DNA from: Streptomyces sp. E2N166
GTDB lineage: Bacteria; Actinomycetota; Actinomycetes; Streptomycetales; Streptomycetaceae
Direction: 5' to 3'
Length of the DNA stretch: 51,309 bases
Assembly: GCF_003671715.1 (NCBI RefSeq)
Contig: NZ_RAIF01000012.1
Coordinates: 190,527-241,835 of the forward strand
In this document: piece by piece, positions 27,690 through 36,193 of the stretch
Position numbering within the stretch: the first letter of the stretch is position 1
Layout: every line of letters begins with the position of its first letter
Translations under genes and position numbers: made by a program
Notes under the pieces: model-generated
Told to the model about the DNA's origin: nothing
The model's input: only the letters and a program-made list of their open reading frames with translations
Database searches by the model: none

Positions 27690-28322
27690 GTGATTCCGTC
27701 CGCGCCCTTAGGAACAGACGCCACCGCGGGCTCCCTGGGCCTCGGTGCCGCCATGGGAGCCGGCCCTTCGGGGGCCGCCGCTGCCGAGCGCCGGTTCCGT
27801 TTCGAGCTGGCCGCACATCCGGGTTCTCCCGCACAGGCCAGACGCCTGACACGGGCCCGGCTGAACGGCTGGTCGGTGTGCGAGGACATCTGCGACACCG
27901 CGGCCCTGGTCGTCTCCGAGCTGGTGACCAACGCGATCGTGCACACCGCGAGCAGACACATAGTGTGCGAGCTGCACGACGGCACCGACCTGGTCCGCAT
28001 AGCCGTGCGCGACGAGGGCTGCGCCCCCGGCCAGCCCCACCCCTCGGCCGATCAGCAGCCGGAGGACGAGCACGGCAGGGGACTGCTTCTCGTGGACGCC
28101 CTGTGCGACGCCTGGGGCGCCCACGAACACGGTCCCGGGCTGCTGGTCTGGGCCGAGCTGCCGCGCAAGGCCGACGGGCCGCGCGACCCGTCGGAGCCCC
28201 ACAACGACCTGGGCTGGGGCGCCCGCCCGAAGCCCGGCCCCGCCGACGGCACGGGTGACGAGGGCGAGGCGGAGGGACGCCGTCGAGAGGCGCGCCGCGG
28301 AACGGGGACCGAATGGCTATGA
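27690..28322 (+). CDS. Histidine-kinase-like ATPase (anti-sigma RsbW-like)
   Basis: The 210-residue protein has the GHKL/HATPase fold of RsbW/SpoIIAB-type anti-sigma factors: N-box VVSELVTNAIVHTASR, G1-box RIAVRDEGCAPG, and GRGLLLVDALCDAWGA followed by LLVWAEL. A charged, disordered tail of about 40 residues follows. Such genes accompany Scr1/DUF397 pairs in many copies in Streptomyces. The kinase partner (an anti-anti-sigma or DUF397 protein) is not shown by sequence. GTG 27690 is chosen from the promoter. It overlaps the next gene. Confidence 0.87.
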   Translation: MIPSAPLGTDATAGSLGLGAAMGAGPSGAAAAERRFRFELAAHPGSPAQARRLTRARLNGWSVCEDICDTAALVVSELVTNAIVHTASRHIVCELHDGTDLVRIAVRDEGCAPGQPHPSADQQPEDEHGRGLLLVDALCDAWGAHEHGPGLLVWAELPRKADGPRDPSEPHNDLGWGARPKPGPADGTGDEGEAEGRRREARRGTGTEWL

Positions 28323-28765
28323 GGGCTGCGTCCGGCATCCGATCGCTCGGTCTGGACACCCTGGTCCGCCTGCAGCGCGGGCTGACCACCCACGGAGCGC
28401 CTTCCGCGACACCCCGGCGGCTGCCCGTGCCGGACGGCATGACGGCCCCGCTGGGCTGCGACGCGGTGGCGGTGCCCGCCCGCTTCGGCCCTCTGGTGCT
28501 GCCCCGGCTGCCGCGCGTGGGGTGCGTCTACGCCGACGACGCGCACTGGTGGTGGATCGTCCCCTCCGACTCCGACTACGCACTGGAGTGGCCCGCGCCC
28601 GCGCGGTACGCCACGGGTGCGGTCGTCCCCGACGCCCCGGGCGTGCCCGGCCTCATCCACCGCCCGGACGGCACGGTCCCCTACACCCCGCCCATCCCGC
28701 TCTACCTGGCACTGTGCCGGCTGACGGACACGACGCCGACGTGGTCGCGGCCGGTGAGCGCGTAG
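28313..28765 (+). CDS. Uncharacterised protein downstream of the ATPase gene
   Basis: The 150-residue protein was not recognised as a named family. It contains LGCDAVAVPARFGPLVLPRL, then CVYADDAHWWWIVPSDSD and YTPPIPLYLALCRLTD. It has no membrane segment and no metal-binding cluster. ATG 28313 overlaps the ATPase stop by ten bases; an ATG at 28319 would give an ATGA overlap. Either way it is coupled to the ATPase and probably functions with it. Similar short proteins follow such ATPases in Streptomyces, from memory. Confidence 0.75.
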   Translation: MAMRAASGIRSLGLDTLVRLQRGLTTHGAPSATPRRLPVPDGMTAPLGCDAVAVPARFGPLVLPRLPRVGCVYADDAHWWWIVPSDSDYALEWPAPARYATGAVVPDAPGVPGLIHRPDGTVPYTPPIPLYLALCRLTDTTPTWSRPVSA

Positions 28766-28941
28766 CCGCCGCCGCGCTCTCCCGTCCTTCTTCGCTCCCC
28801 CGGCTCCGCCCCGCACGCCCCCTTCCGGCTTCCTCCGGCCGGGCGCGCGCCCGCGCGCTCCGGCCTCCCCCGTCCACGCCCTGCCCGTAGGCGTCCGGCC
28901 CCCGCGATAGTGGCCGTCCGTCCACGATGGGGAGGCAGACG

Positions 28942-30888
28942 GTGCGCAGGAAGGGCGGCACGGAGGCAGCCGGGGTGTCGGAGTCGGAGCGGCTGCTCTT
29001 CGGCGGTCCGCTCCGCTACGACATGGGGTGGAACCAGCACGCCGACGCGTTCCTGGAGCTGGGTTTCCGGGCGATGCTGACCCGGTTGCCGTCCCTGCTG
29101 TCGTCCAGCCTCCGGCTCGCCCGGCAGGCCGACCCGCAGGCCGCGCGGACCGTACTGGCGGCCGAGGTGGGCCGGGGCCTGGCGCAGGCGGTCAGTCTGC
29201 TCGCGGTCAACAGCGTGCTGGCCGGACTGATGGCCGCCGGACCCATCGAGGCACGTCTGCGCGGAGCGGTCCCGGCGCTGGTCACCGTAGCGGTGGTGAT
29301 GCTGCTCGCGGCACTGCTGCGGGCGGCCTCCACGTACGCCACCGGACGGCTGGAGCCCAAGGTGGAGCGGGTGGCCACCGAGCGGTACCTGGAGCGGGCG
29401 GCGGCCGTGGAGCTGTCCGCGATCGAGGACCACGCCTTCCACAAGCTCCTGGACACCGCCCAGTACGGCGCGGCCTCCGCACGGCGCATGATCATGTACG
29501 GCACCCGCGTGGTGAACGCGATGATCTCGCTGATCGCGGCGGCCGGCGTCCTGACCGTGCTGCATCCGGCGCTGCTGCCGCTGCTGGCGACGATGACCCT
29601 GCCGAGCGCCTGGAGCGCGCTGACCCTGGCCCGCCGCCGGTACGAGTCGTTCCACGCCTGGGTGCAGCACGAGCGCGCGGGACGGCTGCTGGGCAGTCTG
29701 CTCATCGAACCGGCCGCGGCCCCGGAGATCCGGGTGCACGGCGTGGGCCCCTTCCTGCTGCGGCACTTCCGCGCCATGTCGGAGACCGCCGAGGCCGAGC
29801 AGGCCCGACTGGCCCGGCTGGCGGCGCGTACGGGGCTGATCGCGGCGGCGTGGACCGGGCTGGCCACGGCGGCGACGTACGCGACGCTCGGCGGGCTGCT
29901 GCTGGGCGGAGCGATGTCCCTGGCGGTGGCGGGTACGGCCGTGATCGCCATCCGCACCGGCTCGCAGAGCCTCGGCACCCTGGTCGTGGAGGTCAACGCG
30001 CTCCACGAGGAGGCCCTGTTCGTGGGGGACCTGGAACGGCTGCACGTGGAGGCGGCCGACCGGGCCATTCCGGTGGGCGGCGCCGCCCTCCCGGAGGACC
30101 CGAAGGAGATCCGCTTCGAGAACGTCACGTTCCGCTACCCGGGTGACGCCACCCGCCCGGCGCTCGACGACGTGACGCTCTCCCTGCCGCTGGGCCGGAT
30201 CGTGGCGCTCGTCGGCGAGAACGGCTCGGGCAAGACGACGCTGGTGAAACTGCTCGCCGGGCTGTACACCCCGGACCGGGGCCGGATCACGTGGGACGGC
30301 GTCGACGCGGCGACGGCGGACCGGCACGCGCTCGCCGAACGCGTCGCGATGGTGGCGCAGGACTTCAAGCGGTGGCCGTTCACCGCGCGGGTGAACGTCG
30401 CGGTGGGACGCTCCTCGATGCCGCTCGGCGACGACCGGGTGGCCGCGGCGGTCGCCGAGGCCGGGGCCGAGGAGGTGGTCGCGGATCTGCCGCGCGGCCT
30501 GGACACCCTGCTGGCCCGCAACTTCAGCGGCGGCCACGAGCTGTCCGGCGGCCAGTGGCAGCGGGTCGGGATCGCCCGCGCGGCGTACCGGCAGGGCCGC
30601 ATCCTCATCGTGGACGAGCCGACGGCGGCCCTGGACGCCCGGGCCGAGCTGGAGGTCTTCGAGAAGATCCGCGCCCTGGCCGGCAGCGGACAGACGGTCG
30701 TCCTGATCACCCACCGGCTGGCGTCCGTGCGCCACGCCGACCTGGTGCACGTCCTCGACCAGGGCCGGCTCGTGGAGTCCGGGACACCGGACGAGCTGCT
30801 GGCCACCGGTGGCGTGTACGCGGAGCTCTACTCCCTCCAGGCGGAACAGTTCACCAGGGCGCCGGTGCCCGCCCCGAAGGCGGGCTGA
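28942..30888 (+). CDS. ABC exporter half-transporter (fused permease and ATPase)
   Basis: The 648-residue protein has an N-terminal domain with about six membrane helices (to about 330) and a complete nucleotide-binding domain: Walker A GENGSGKTTLVK, Q-loop MVAQDFKRWPF, signature ELSGGQWQRVGIARA, Walker B ILIVDEPTAALD and H-loop ITHRLASVRHADLV. It works as a homo- or heterodimer. No partner or peptide precursor is adjacent, so the substrate is unknown. GTG 28942 has GGGGAGG at the right distance; an in-frame ATG at 28927 is the alternative. GATAGT at 28906 is a likely -10. Confidence 0.92.
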   Translation: MRRKGGTEAAGVSESERLLFGGPLRYDMGWNQHADAFLELGFRAMLTRLPSLLSSSLRLARQADPQAARTVLAAEVGRGLAQAVSLLAVNSVLAGLMAAGPIEARLRGAVPALVTVAVVMLLAALLRAASTYATGRLEPKVERVATERYLERAAAVELSAIEDHAFHKLLDTAQYGAASARRMIMYGTRVVNAMISLIAAAGVLTVLHPALLPLLATMTLPSAWSALTLARRRYESFHAWVQHERAGRLLGSLLIEPAAAPEIRVHGVGPFLLRHFRAMSETAEAEQARLARLAARTGLIAAAWTGLATAATYATLGGLLLGGAMSLAVAGTAVIAIRTGSQSLGTLVVEVNALHEEALFVGDLERLHVEAADRAIPVGGAALPEDPKEIRFENVTFRYPGDATRPALDDVTLSLPLGRIVALVGENGSGKTTLVKLLAGLYTPDRGRITWDGVDAATADRHALAERVAMVAQDFKRWPFTARVNVAVGRSSMPLGDDRVAAAVAEAGAEEVVADLPRGLDTLLARNFSGGHELSGGQWQRVGIARAAYRQGRILIVDEPTAALDARAELEVFEKIRALAGSGQTVVLITHRLASVRHADLVHVLDQGRLVESGTPDELLATGGVYAELYSLQAEQFTRAPVPAPKAG

Positions 30889-30905
30889 CTTCAGGGGCGC
30901 GCCCG

Positions 30906-31091
30906 TCAGGCGGCCACGTCACCGGCGGCGTCGCCGGCGCGGACGATGACCAGGAACATGTCCGTGGCGAGGTCCATGACGACCTCGGCGGGCAGGCCCT
31001 CCAGACGCCGCGCGTTCGCGAACTCCTCCGCAGGCCAGGAACCACGCGGTCCGCCGGCGGGAAAGCGTTCGAGCACCGTTCGCCCGTTCAC
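30906..31091 (-). CDS. Small uncharacterised protein, 61 residues
   Basis: A 61-codon frame starts at GTG 31091, seven bases after GGAGG, and reads VNGRTVLERFPAGGPRGSWP then AEEFANARRLEGLPAEVVMD. It is mixed helical with a hydrophobic end (LATDMFLVIV). Similar small proteins are found in other Streptomyces (from memory). TTTGCG and TATGTC with a 16-base spacer further upstream near 31165-31195 form a possible promoter. Its function is not known. Confidence 0.65.
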   Translation of the reverse strand: MNGRTVLERFPAGGPRGSWPAEEFANARRLEGLPAEVVMDLATDMFLVIVRAGDAAGDVAA

Positions 31092-31246
31092 CCTGCACCT
31101 CCATGTAGCGCTGTACTCGTAGAGTTAAACGCCAACCATGGAGCGATCGCCTCGTGGAGTGATGGTACTGAGACATAGTTGACACTCGTTCACCGCAAAG
31201 TGTGAGCGGCGTCTCAGCCGTTCGGCCTCCTTCGCTACGCCGCGTG

Positions 31247-31936
31247 TCAGTCCTCGTACTCGTCGTGGTACCGGATTCTCTCGCTCCCCGCAGGCGCACC
31301 GAGAGCCGACGCGCGTCCCTCGGGTTTCTCCCACTGCTCCCGCCGGCCCAGCGCGGTCAGGTCGAGCAGGCTGGTGGTGGAGCCGAGTCCGTCGAGGCCG
31401 CGTCCGTACGTCGAGTAGGTGTGGAAGACCCGGTCGCGGTCGCGCAGGAAGCAGCTGAGCCCCGGCCGCTCGACCGGCTCGCCCTCGTGTTCGAGGGTCA
31501 CCTCGAAGTCGGTGTTGAAGTCGCTGACGTACGACGAGTACCAGGGCAGCGTCCAGCCCATCCGCGCCTTGAACGGAAGGATCCGCGGGTACGGCGCCCG
31601 GGACACGGCCGCGAACGACGTACCGCGCGCGCGCAGGTGCGCTAGGTGTCCGATCTGGTCGAGGAACGCCGAGCAACTGCGGCAGCCGGCGTCCCACTCG
31701 GGCGCGAACATGAAGTGGTAGACGACGAGCTGGTCGCGTCCCTCGAAGAGGTCGAGCAGCGTGGCCTTGCCGTCGCCGCCCTCGAACACGTACTCCTTGT
31801 CGACCTCCACCATGGGCAGCCCGCGCCGCTCGGCGTTGAGCGCGTCACGCGCGCGTGTCGCGGCCTTCTCCTTGGCCAGTAAGGCCTCGCGCGCCGCACG
31901 CCAGTCCGCGCGGGTGACGATCTCGGGCAACGACAT
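31247..31936 (-). CDS. DUF899 thioredoxin-like protein
   Basis: The 229-residue DUF899 protein has the typical start EIVTRADWRAAREALLAKEK, then a thioredoxin-like domain with LVVYHFMFAPEWDAGCRSCS (a Cys-x-x-Cys pair), FAAVSRAPYPRILPFKARMG, YVSDFNTDFEVT and FLRDRDRVFHTYSTYGRGLD. It is predicted to be a dithiol-disulfide oxidoreductase; the in vivo partner is unknown. GGAGGAGCT precedes the ATG. It is monocistronic. Confidence 0.9.
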   Translation of the reverse strand: MSLPEIVTRADWRAAREALLAKEKAATRARDALNAERRGLPMVEVDKEYVFEGGDGKATLLDLFEGRDQLVVYHFMFAPEWDAGCRSCSAFLDQIGHLAHLRARGTSFAAVSRAPYPRILPFKARMGWTLPWYSSYVSDFNTDFEVTLEHEGEPVERPGLSCFLRDRDRVFHTYSTYGRGLDGLGSTTSLLDLTALGRREQWEKPEGRASALGAPAGSERIRYHDEYED

Positions 31937-32076
31937 GGGATCCAGCTCCTCCGGTGCGACACACGACGGTCCGTCGGAGGTGCTGACCGACGGGCGGAGC
32001 GGAACTCATCGCGGCTCGGGAAGATTTTTCTCAGCACGCCGCCGGAACACCACCGGAAAGCCGCCGGCCTCGGTGT

Positions 32077-33450
32077 TCAGGTGTCGTACTCCTGGACACG
32101 CCGGCCGTGACCGCGGTCGGTCAGGGCGGGCAGCCGCTCTCCGAGTTCCCGCACCACCGCGGGGACGTCGAGGGTCAGCAGCTCGCGGTCCCGCATGAGG
32201 ACGCGCCCGTCGACGATCGTCGTGCGCACGTCCGCGGAACGCGCGCTGTGCACCAGGGTGGCGGCGAGGTCGTGCACGGGCTGGGTGTGCGGGCCGGTGA
32301 GGTCGACGAGGACGAGGTCGGCGCGCCGCCCCGGCGCGATGCGGCCGACGGTGTTGCCGAGCCCGACAGCGCGGGCGCTCTGCGGGCCGGCGTGGTGGAG
32401 CGCCTGACGGGAGGTCAGCCAGCGGGGGTCGCCCTCGGTGGACTTCTGGATCAGGGAGGTGAGCGCCATCGACTCCCACACGTCCAGGGAGTTGTTGGAT
32501 GCGGCGCCGTCGGTGGCGAGCCCCACGGGGACGCCGATGTCGCGCAGGGCGCGCACGGGTGTGGTGGTGGGCCAGGCGAACTTGAGGTAGCCGCGGGGCG
32601 CGGTCGCCACGGCCGTACGGCCGCCCGCGCGCGCGAGGAGCGGCAGATCGGTCTCGACGATGCCGGTGCCGTGCGCGATGAGCACGTCGGTGTCGAGGAT
32701 GCCGGTGCGATCCAGGATCTCGATGGGGGTGGCCCCGTGCCGGGCCAGGCTGGTGTCGGTCTGGTCGCGGTTCTCGGCGGCGTGGAGGTGCACGGGCAGG
32801 CCGTGGTCACGGGCGAGTCCGGCGGTGGCGGCGAGGTCGGCGTCGGTCACGGTGTAGGGGGCGTGCGGGGCGAGGGCGGTCGTGATCCGGCCGTTCGCGG
32901 AGCCCCGGTGCCGCAACGCGAACTCCAGCGACGCCTGTCGCCCCTCGGGTCCCTGCGAGGAGAAGTACGCCTGGCCCAGCAGCGCCCGCATCCCGCACTC
33001 GGCGACCACGGCGGCGACGGCGTCCATGGCGAAGTAGTGGTCCGCGAACGTCGTCACCCCCGCGCGGATCATCTCGGCGCAGGCGAGCCGGGCCCCCAGC
33101 TCCACGTCGCGGTCGGTGAGGTTGGACTCGACGGGCCACACGACGTCGTTGAACCACTCCTCGGTGGGCAGATCCTCGGCGAGGCCCCGCAGGGCGACCA
33201 TCGGCGCGTGCGTGTGGCAGTTGATCAGCCCGGGGAGGGCGACCTGGCCGCGTGCGTCGATGCGGTCGACGGCCGCGAGGCCCTGCCCGGCGGCGGCGGT
33301 CGTCACGGAGTCGACGACTCCGTCCCGTACGACGACTGCCGCGTCCTCCCGGAAGCCGATCCGCTCCCGTTCGTCGTGCACGAGGACGGCGCAACCGGTG
33401 ATGACGAGATCGGCGGGCTTCTCACGGCTCTCACGGGAAGAAGGCGTCAT
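32077..33450 (-). CDS. Amidohydrolase (MTA/SAH deaminase-like)
   Basis: The 457-residue metal-dependent hydrolase has the amidohydrolase ligands: GLINCHTHAPMVALRG (His-x-His), APHAPYTV, LHAAENRDQTD, IAHGTG and GLATDGAASNN (Asp). The sequence after the first His pair (LRGLAEDLPTEEWF) is that of 5-methylthioadenosine/S-adenosylhomocysteine deaminases and the TrzN/AtzA relatives. The nucleoside or base analogue used is not certain. Its ATG overlaps the FUSC stop by one base (TGATG), so the two genes are coupled. Confidence 0.88.
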   Translation of the reverse strand: MTPSSRESREKPADLVITGCAVLVHDERERIGFREDAAVVVRDGVVDSVTTAAAGQGLAAVDRIDARGQVALPGLINCHTHAPMVALRGLAEDLPTEEWFNDVVWPVESNLTDRDVELGARLACAEMIRAGVTTFADHYFAMDAVAAVVAECGMRALLGQAYFSSQGPEGRQASLEFALRHRGSANGRITTALAPHAPYTVTDADLAATAGLARDHGLPVHLHAAENRDQTDTSLARHGATPIEILDRTGILDTDVLIAHGTGIVETDLPLLARAGGRTAVATAPRGYLKFAWPTTTPVRALRDIGVPVGLATDGAASNNSLDVWESMALTSLIQKSTEGDPRWLTSRQALHHAGPQSARAVGLGNTVGRIAPGRRADLVLVDLTGPHTQPVHDLAATLVHSARSADVRTTIVDGRVLMRDRELLTLDVPAVVRELGERLPALTDRGHGRRVQEYDT

Positions 33451-35336
33451 CACGCCAACGTACGGTGCCGCCCCACGCGCCCGCGCCGCTTGGCGAGTTC
33501 GTCCCGCAGTCCGGCGAGCCGGTCGGTGTGGCGGGGCGTGAGCCGGCCGGTGTCGTCGAGGTGCACCGCGCACGCGGTGGTGGTGTCGACGAGCCGTTCG
33601 AGGACGGCGGCGACCTCGTCCGCGCCCTCCGAATGCCGGGCGAGGGCGGGCAGTTCCGCGGCGGCGCGGGCGATCGCGGCGCGGGCCTCGGCGAGCGTGC
33701 GGTAGGCCTCGCGGCGCAGCGTCCACCGGGCGGCGCGGTCGCCGGACTCGCTCAGTACGTGGGCGAGGTAGGCGTGGGCCGCGGCGTCGGCGACGTCGAC
33801 CCGGGCGCGGATTCCGCCGCCCCGCTGTCCCGGCATCGGCAGATGCCCGACGACCAGGACGATCGCGCAGGCCAGCAGCGTCTCGCCGATGCGGCTGACG
33901 GAGGCCTGCGGTTCGCCGCCGACCATGACCAGCGCGAGGACGAGGACGGTGACGACGGTGGTCTGGGCGGCGAAGTGCCGCGCGGCGACCGGCACCAGGG
34001 CACCGCAGACGGCGACGAGCGCGACGAGCCCTCCCGGCCGGGGCAGCACGGCGGCGAACCCGGCGAAGACGAGCGCCCCCAGAACGGTCCCGGCCGCCCG
34101 GCACAGCACCCGGGAGACGAGCGGGCCGAGGTCGGGCTTGACGAGGAAGACGGCGGTGGCGGGCAGCCAGTACCAGTGCTGGTGGGACCCGTACCAGTGG
34201 CCGTGGTGCAGTACCTGGGCGACGGCGGCACTGGCGCCGAAGCACAGGCCGACGCGCAGCCCGTACTCCCGTCCGCCCGCGCCGAGGACGGTGCGGGCCA
34301 GGGAGACGACCGACCGCCTGCGGGTGTGCAGGTCCCGGCCCCTGCCCCGGTCGAAGGCCTCCGCGGCGTGCAGCAGGGCGTCGTCCAGGGCGCGCAGCGC
34401 GGGTTCGGTGCGGGTGGGCGCGGGCAACGGTCCCGCGTGGACGCCGCCGCGGACGGCCGCCGCCAACCTCCGGGGCCCCTCCGAGGCCCGCGCGGGGACG
34501 GCCTGCTCGGCCCACGCGAGGGCGGTCGCGGCCTCGCCGAGAGGCAGCGCGGCGGCGTACTGGGCGTGCAGCCGCCGTTCGGCCGCGGACGAGGCGTACC
34601 GCCGCAGCCGGGGCCCGGCGAGCGCGTCCTCCGCGTGGTCGAGGGCGGCGGTGAGCGCGGCCCGGCGGGCGACGGCCTGCTCGGTGCCGGCCGCGTCCAG
34701 GAGCGCGGCCACGGCGTCGTAGACGTCCGCGACGGCCGCCCGCTCCCCGTCGAAACGGAAGTCGAGGCGGGTGCCGAGGCGGGAGTCCCCGGTGAGGGAG
34801 CCGGGCGTGGGCAGGACCAGCCGCAGCGCGAGCAGCCATCCGGCGCCGGCGAGGAAGGCCAGCACGCTCTGCCACCCGGGGTCGGGCAACGGCATCCCGG
34901 CGCCGACGGCGCTGGTGACCAGCAGTTGCGTCCCGGCCCCGGAAGCCACGGTCCCGGCGGCGCTGACCCCTCCGGCGACCAGTCCTAGCCCGGTCAGCAC
35001 CAGGATCAGCGGTACGGCTCCGAGGTGCTGCCCGGCGTACGTCCCGACGAGCAGCCCGACGGCCCCGGCGAGCGCGGGAACGCCGATGCGCCGCACGGAG
35101 GTACGGCGGCTGCCCGGCCGGTCGTTGATGCCGGCCAGCATGGCGGCGATGGCGGCGACAACCCCCAGAGAGGCCCGGCCGGCGAGCACGGCGGCGAGCA
35201 GCAGCGGCCCGCCGGCCAGCGCACCCCGGGTCACCGCGCTCCAGGGCACGGGCCCGCGCTGGGCTCTCAGGGCGTGGGCGATCCAGGGCGGAAGCGAGAG
35301 GCCGACTCGTCGTGCGGGGCGGACGGTGCGGGACAC
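33450..35336 (-). CDS. FUSC-family membrane protein (aromatic acid exporter-like)
   Basis: The 628-residue protein has two clusters of about five membrane helices (about 30-160 and 335-465) flanking a long soluble helical region, then a soluble C-terminal domain. This is the FUSC/YccS/AaeB layout. Helix 1 of the second cluster contains the typical YGLRVGLCFGASAAVAQVL and HQHWYWLPATAVFLVKPDLG. Family members export aromatic acids or other small anions. GTG 35336 is used because codons upstream of it lose the strong third-position GC bias; ATG 35489 is an in-frame alternative. It is coupled to the amidohydrolase. Confidence 0.82.
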   Translation of the reverse strand: MSRTVRPARRVGLSLPPWIAHALRAQRGPVPWSAVTRGALAGGPLLLAAVLAGRASLGVVAAIAAMLAGINDRPGSRRTSVRRIGVPALAGAVGLLVGTYAGQHLGAVPLILVLTGLGLVAGGVSAAGTVASGAGTQLLVTSAVGAGMPLPDPGWQSVLAFLAGAGWLLALRLVLPTPGSLTGDSRLGTRLDFRFDGERAAVADVYDAVAALLDAAGTEQAVARRAALTAALDHAEDALAGPRLRRYASSAAERRLHAQYAAALPLGEAATALAWAEQAVPARASEGPRRLAAAVRGGVHAGPLPAPTRTEPALRALDDALLHAAEAFDRGRGRDLHTRRRSVVSLARTVLGAGGREYGLRVGLCFGASAAVAQVLHHGHWYGSHQHWYWLPATAVFLVKPDLGPLVSRVLCRAAGTVLGALVFAGFAAVLPRPGGLVALVAVCGALVPVAARHFAAQTTVVTVLVLALVMVGGEPQASVSRIGETLLACAIVLVVGHLPMPGQRGGGIRARVDVADAAAHAYLAHVLSESGDRAARWTLRREAYRTLAEARAAIARAAAELPALARHSEGADEVAAVLERLVDTTTACAVHLDDTGRLTPRHTDRLAGLRDELAKRRGRVGRHRTLA

Positions 35337-35614
35337 GGGGCGCGGGGCTCCTGTCGTCTGGTCGAGGGCGGGGGTGAGCCTTCGGGCGACGGTGGCCGGG
35401 CTGCCGGGTCTGCCGTAAAGCGTACGGCCGGTTCTTGAGGGGCGGGAAACGTGCGGGTTTCGGCGGTGTGACAGGGAGCCGTGGCGCATTGGTCCAACCC
35501 TCACTGACCGAATCCCGAACCCCTCGCCGCCGATCTCGCACCACCCTGGGAGTACGGCACACCTCCTACCACCTGGATGCCGAGATCGCAGCCGGGCCTT
35601 GGTCGTAGGCACGC
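35337..35614. other. Intergenic region upstream of the FUSC gene
   Basis: No gene can be supported here. TACGCT near 35420 on the minus strand may be a -10 element. A sequence at 35490-35510 (GGTCAGTGAG on the minus strand) faintly resembles the PafBC-type motif but lacks the -10 half and was not called. Confidence 0.4.
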
Positions 35615-35653
35615 CAGCGCCCCGCGACCTACGTCAACGGTCACGGGGCGCTG
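35615..35653 (-). terminator. Terminator after the second DUF397 gene
   Basis: CAGCGCCCCG (35615-35624) and CGGGGCGCTG (35644-35653) are perfect complements with a 19-base loop, 15 bases downstream of the DUF397 stop on its strand. Confidence 0.7.
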
Positions 35654-35667
35654 CGTTGCTCTTCGCC

Positions 35668-35880
35668 CTACGCGGTGTGCCGGGCCGCAAATCCGATGAA
35701 CTCCGCCCACGCCTCCGGCGTAAGGCTGACCATCGCACCCGCCTCGGACTTCGAGTCGCGGACGTGCAGAAGGCCGCTTCCTGAAGCCACCTCGACACAT
35801 TCGCCACCGTTCCCGGCGCTGTAACTGCTCCTGGACCAAGCCAGGTCGCCGATGTCTCGCCCGGCCGCTTCCCCGCTCAT
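35668..35880 (-). CDS. DUF397-domain protein (from a broken module)
   Basis: The 70-residue protein is a clean DUF397: LAWSRSSYSAGNGGECVEVA, then LHVRDSKSEAGAMVSLTPEA and WAEFIGF. The ATG at 35880 overlaps the stop of a regulator remnant (ATGA), the normal coupling in these modules. Its regulator gene has been deleted except for the last 20 codons or so, so the protein probably lacks its usual partner and its own promoter. Confidence 0.85.
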   Translation of the reverse strand: MSGEAAGRDIGDLAWSRSSYSAGNGGECVEVASGSGLLHVRDSKSEAGAMVSLTPEAWAEFIGFAARHTA

Positions 35881-35942
35881 CTCTCTCCCAACAGCTTCTC
35901 GATCAACGCGCGTGATTCTTCCGGAGTGAGTGCCTGCGCCCG
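35877..35942 (-). pseudogene. C-terminal remnant of a Scr1/DUF5753-type regulator
   Basis: The last 20 codons or so read RAQALTPEESRALIEKLLGE then R and stop. This is the typical end of a DUF5753-type XRE regulator directly before a DUF397 gene. The reading breaks off near 35942, where plus-strand ATPase-like sequence begins. There is no start or helix-turn-helix. Confidence 0.7.
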
Positions 35943-36193
35943 AAGAGGTCGCCGACACCCGCGCGGAGAGACGACCGACAACCGGCACACCGGCCCCGGA
36001 CGGCGAGTCGGGCCGGGGCCTGCTCCTCGTGGACGCCCTCGCGGACGACTGGGGCGTGACGCCCCGCACCGCCTGCCCGGGCAAGACCGTATGGGCGGAG
36101 TTCCTGCCGCCGTCACAACCGGCCGCTTCTAGCCCAGACCCGCGGCGGACGCCAGGCCCCGACCCCACTCCCCGAAGGGGCCCGGCCAGCTGA
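35942..36193 (+). pseudogene. C-terminal remnant of an anti-sigma-like ATPase
   Basis: In frame from 35942 the sequence reads EEVADTRAERRPTTGTPAPD, then GESGRGLLLVDALADDWG and CPGKTVWAEF. This is the G1/G2-box end of an RsbW-like ATPase like that at 27690-28322. The N-terminal two thirds, including the N-box, are missing. Its tail overlaps the end of the coiled-coil gene on the other strand. With the regulator remnant it shows one deletion that removed both divergent gene starts and the promoter region between them. Confidence 0.75.

Noticed and set aside
26597..28765. Toxin-antitoxin module call for the Scr1-like/DUF397 genes
   Set aside because: The pairing and coupling fit proposals for such systems, but nothing in the sequence shows toxicity, so only the families are stated.
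35490..35515. Possible fifth PafBC-type element upstream of the FUSC gene
   Set aside because: The minus strand has GGTCAGTGAG but lacks the TTGTC start, and no TANNNT lies six bases after it.
33450..35562. In-frame extension of the amidohydrolase into a 1161-residue protein
   Set aside because: The added part is the wrong-frame reading of the FUSC gene. The amidohydrolase begins at 33450, coupled to the FUSC stop codon.
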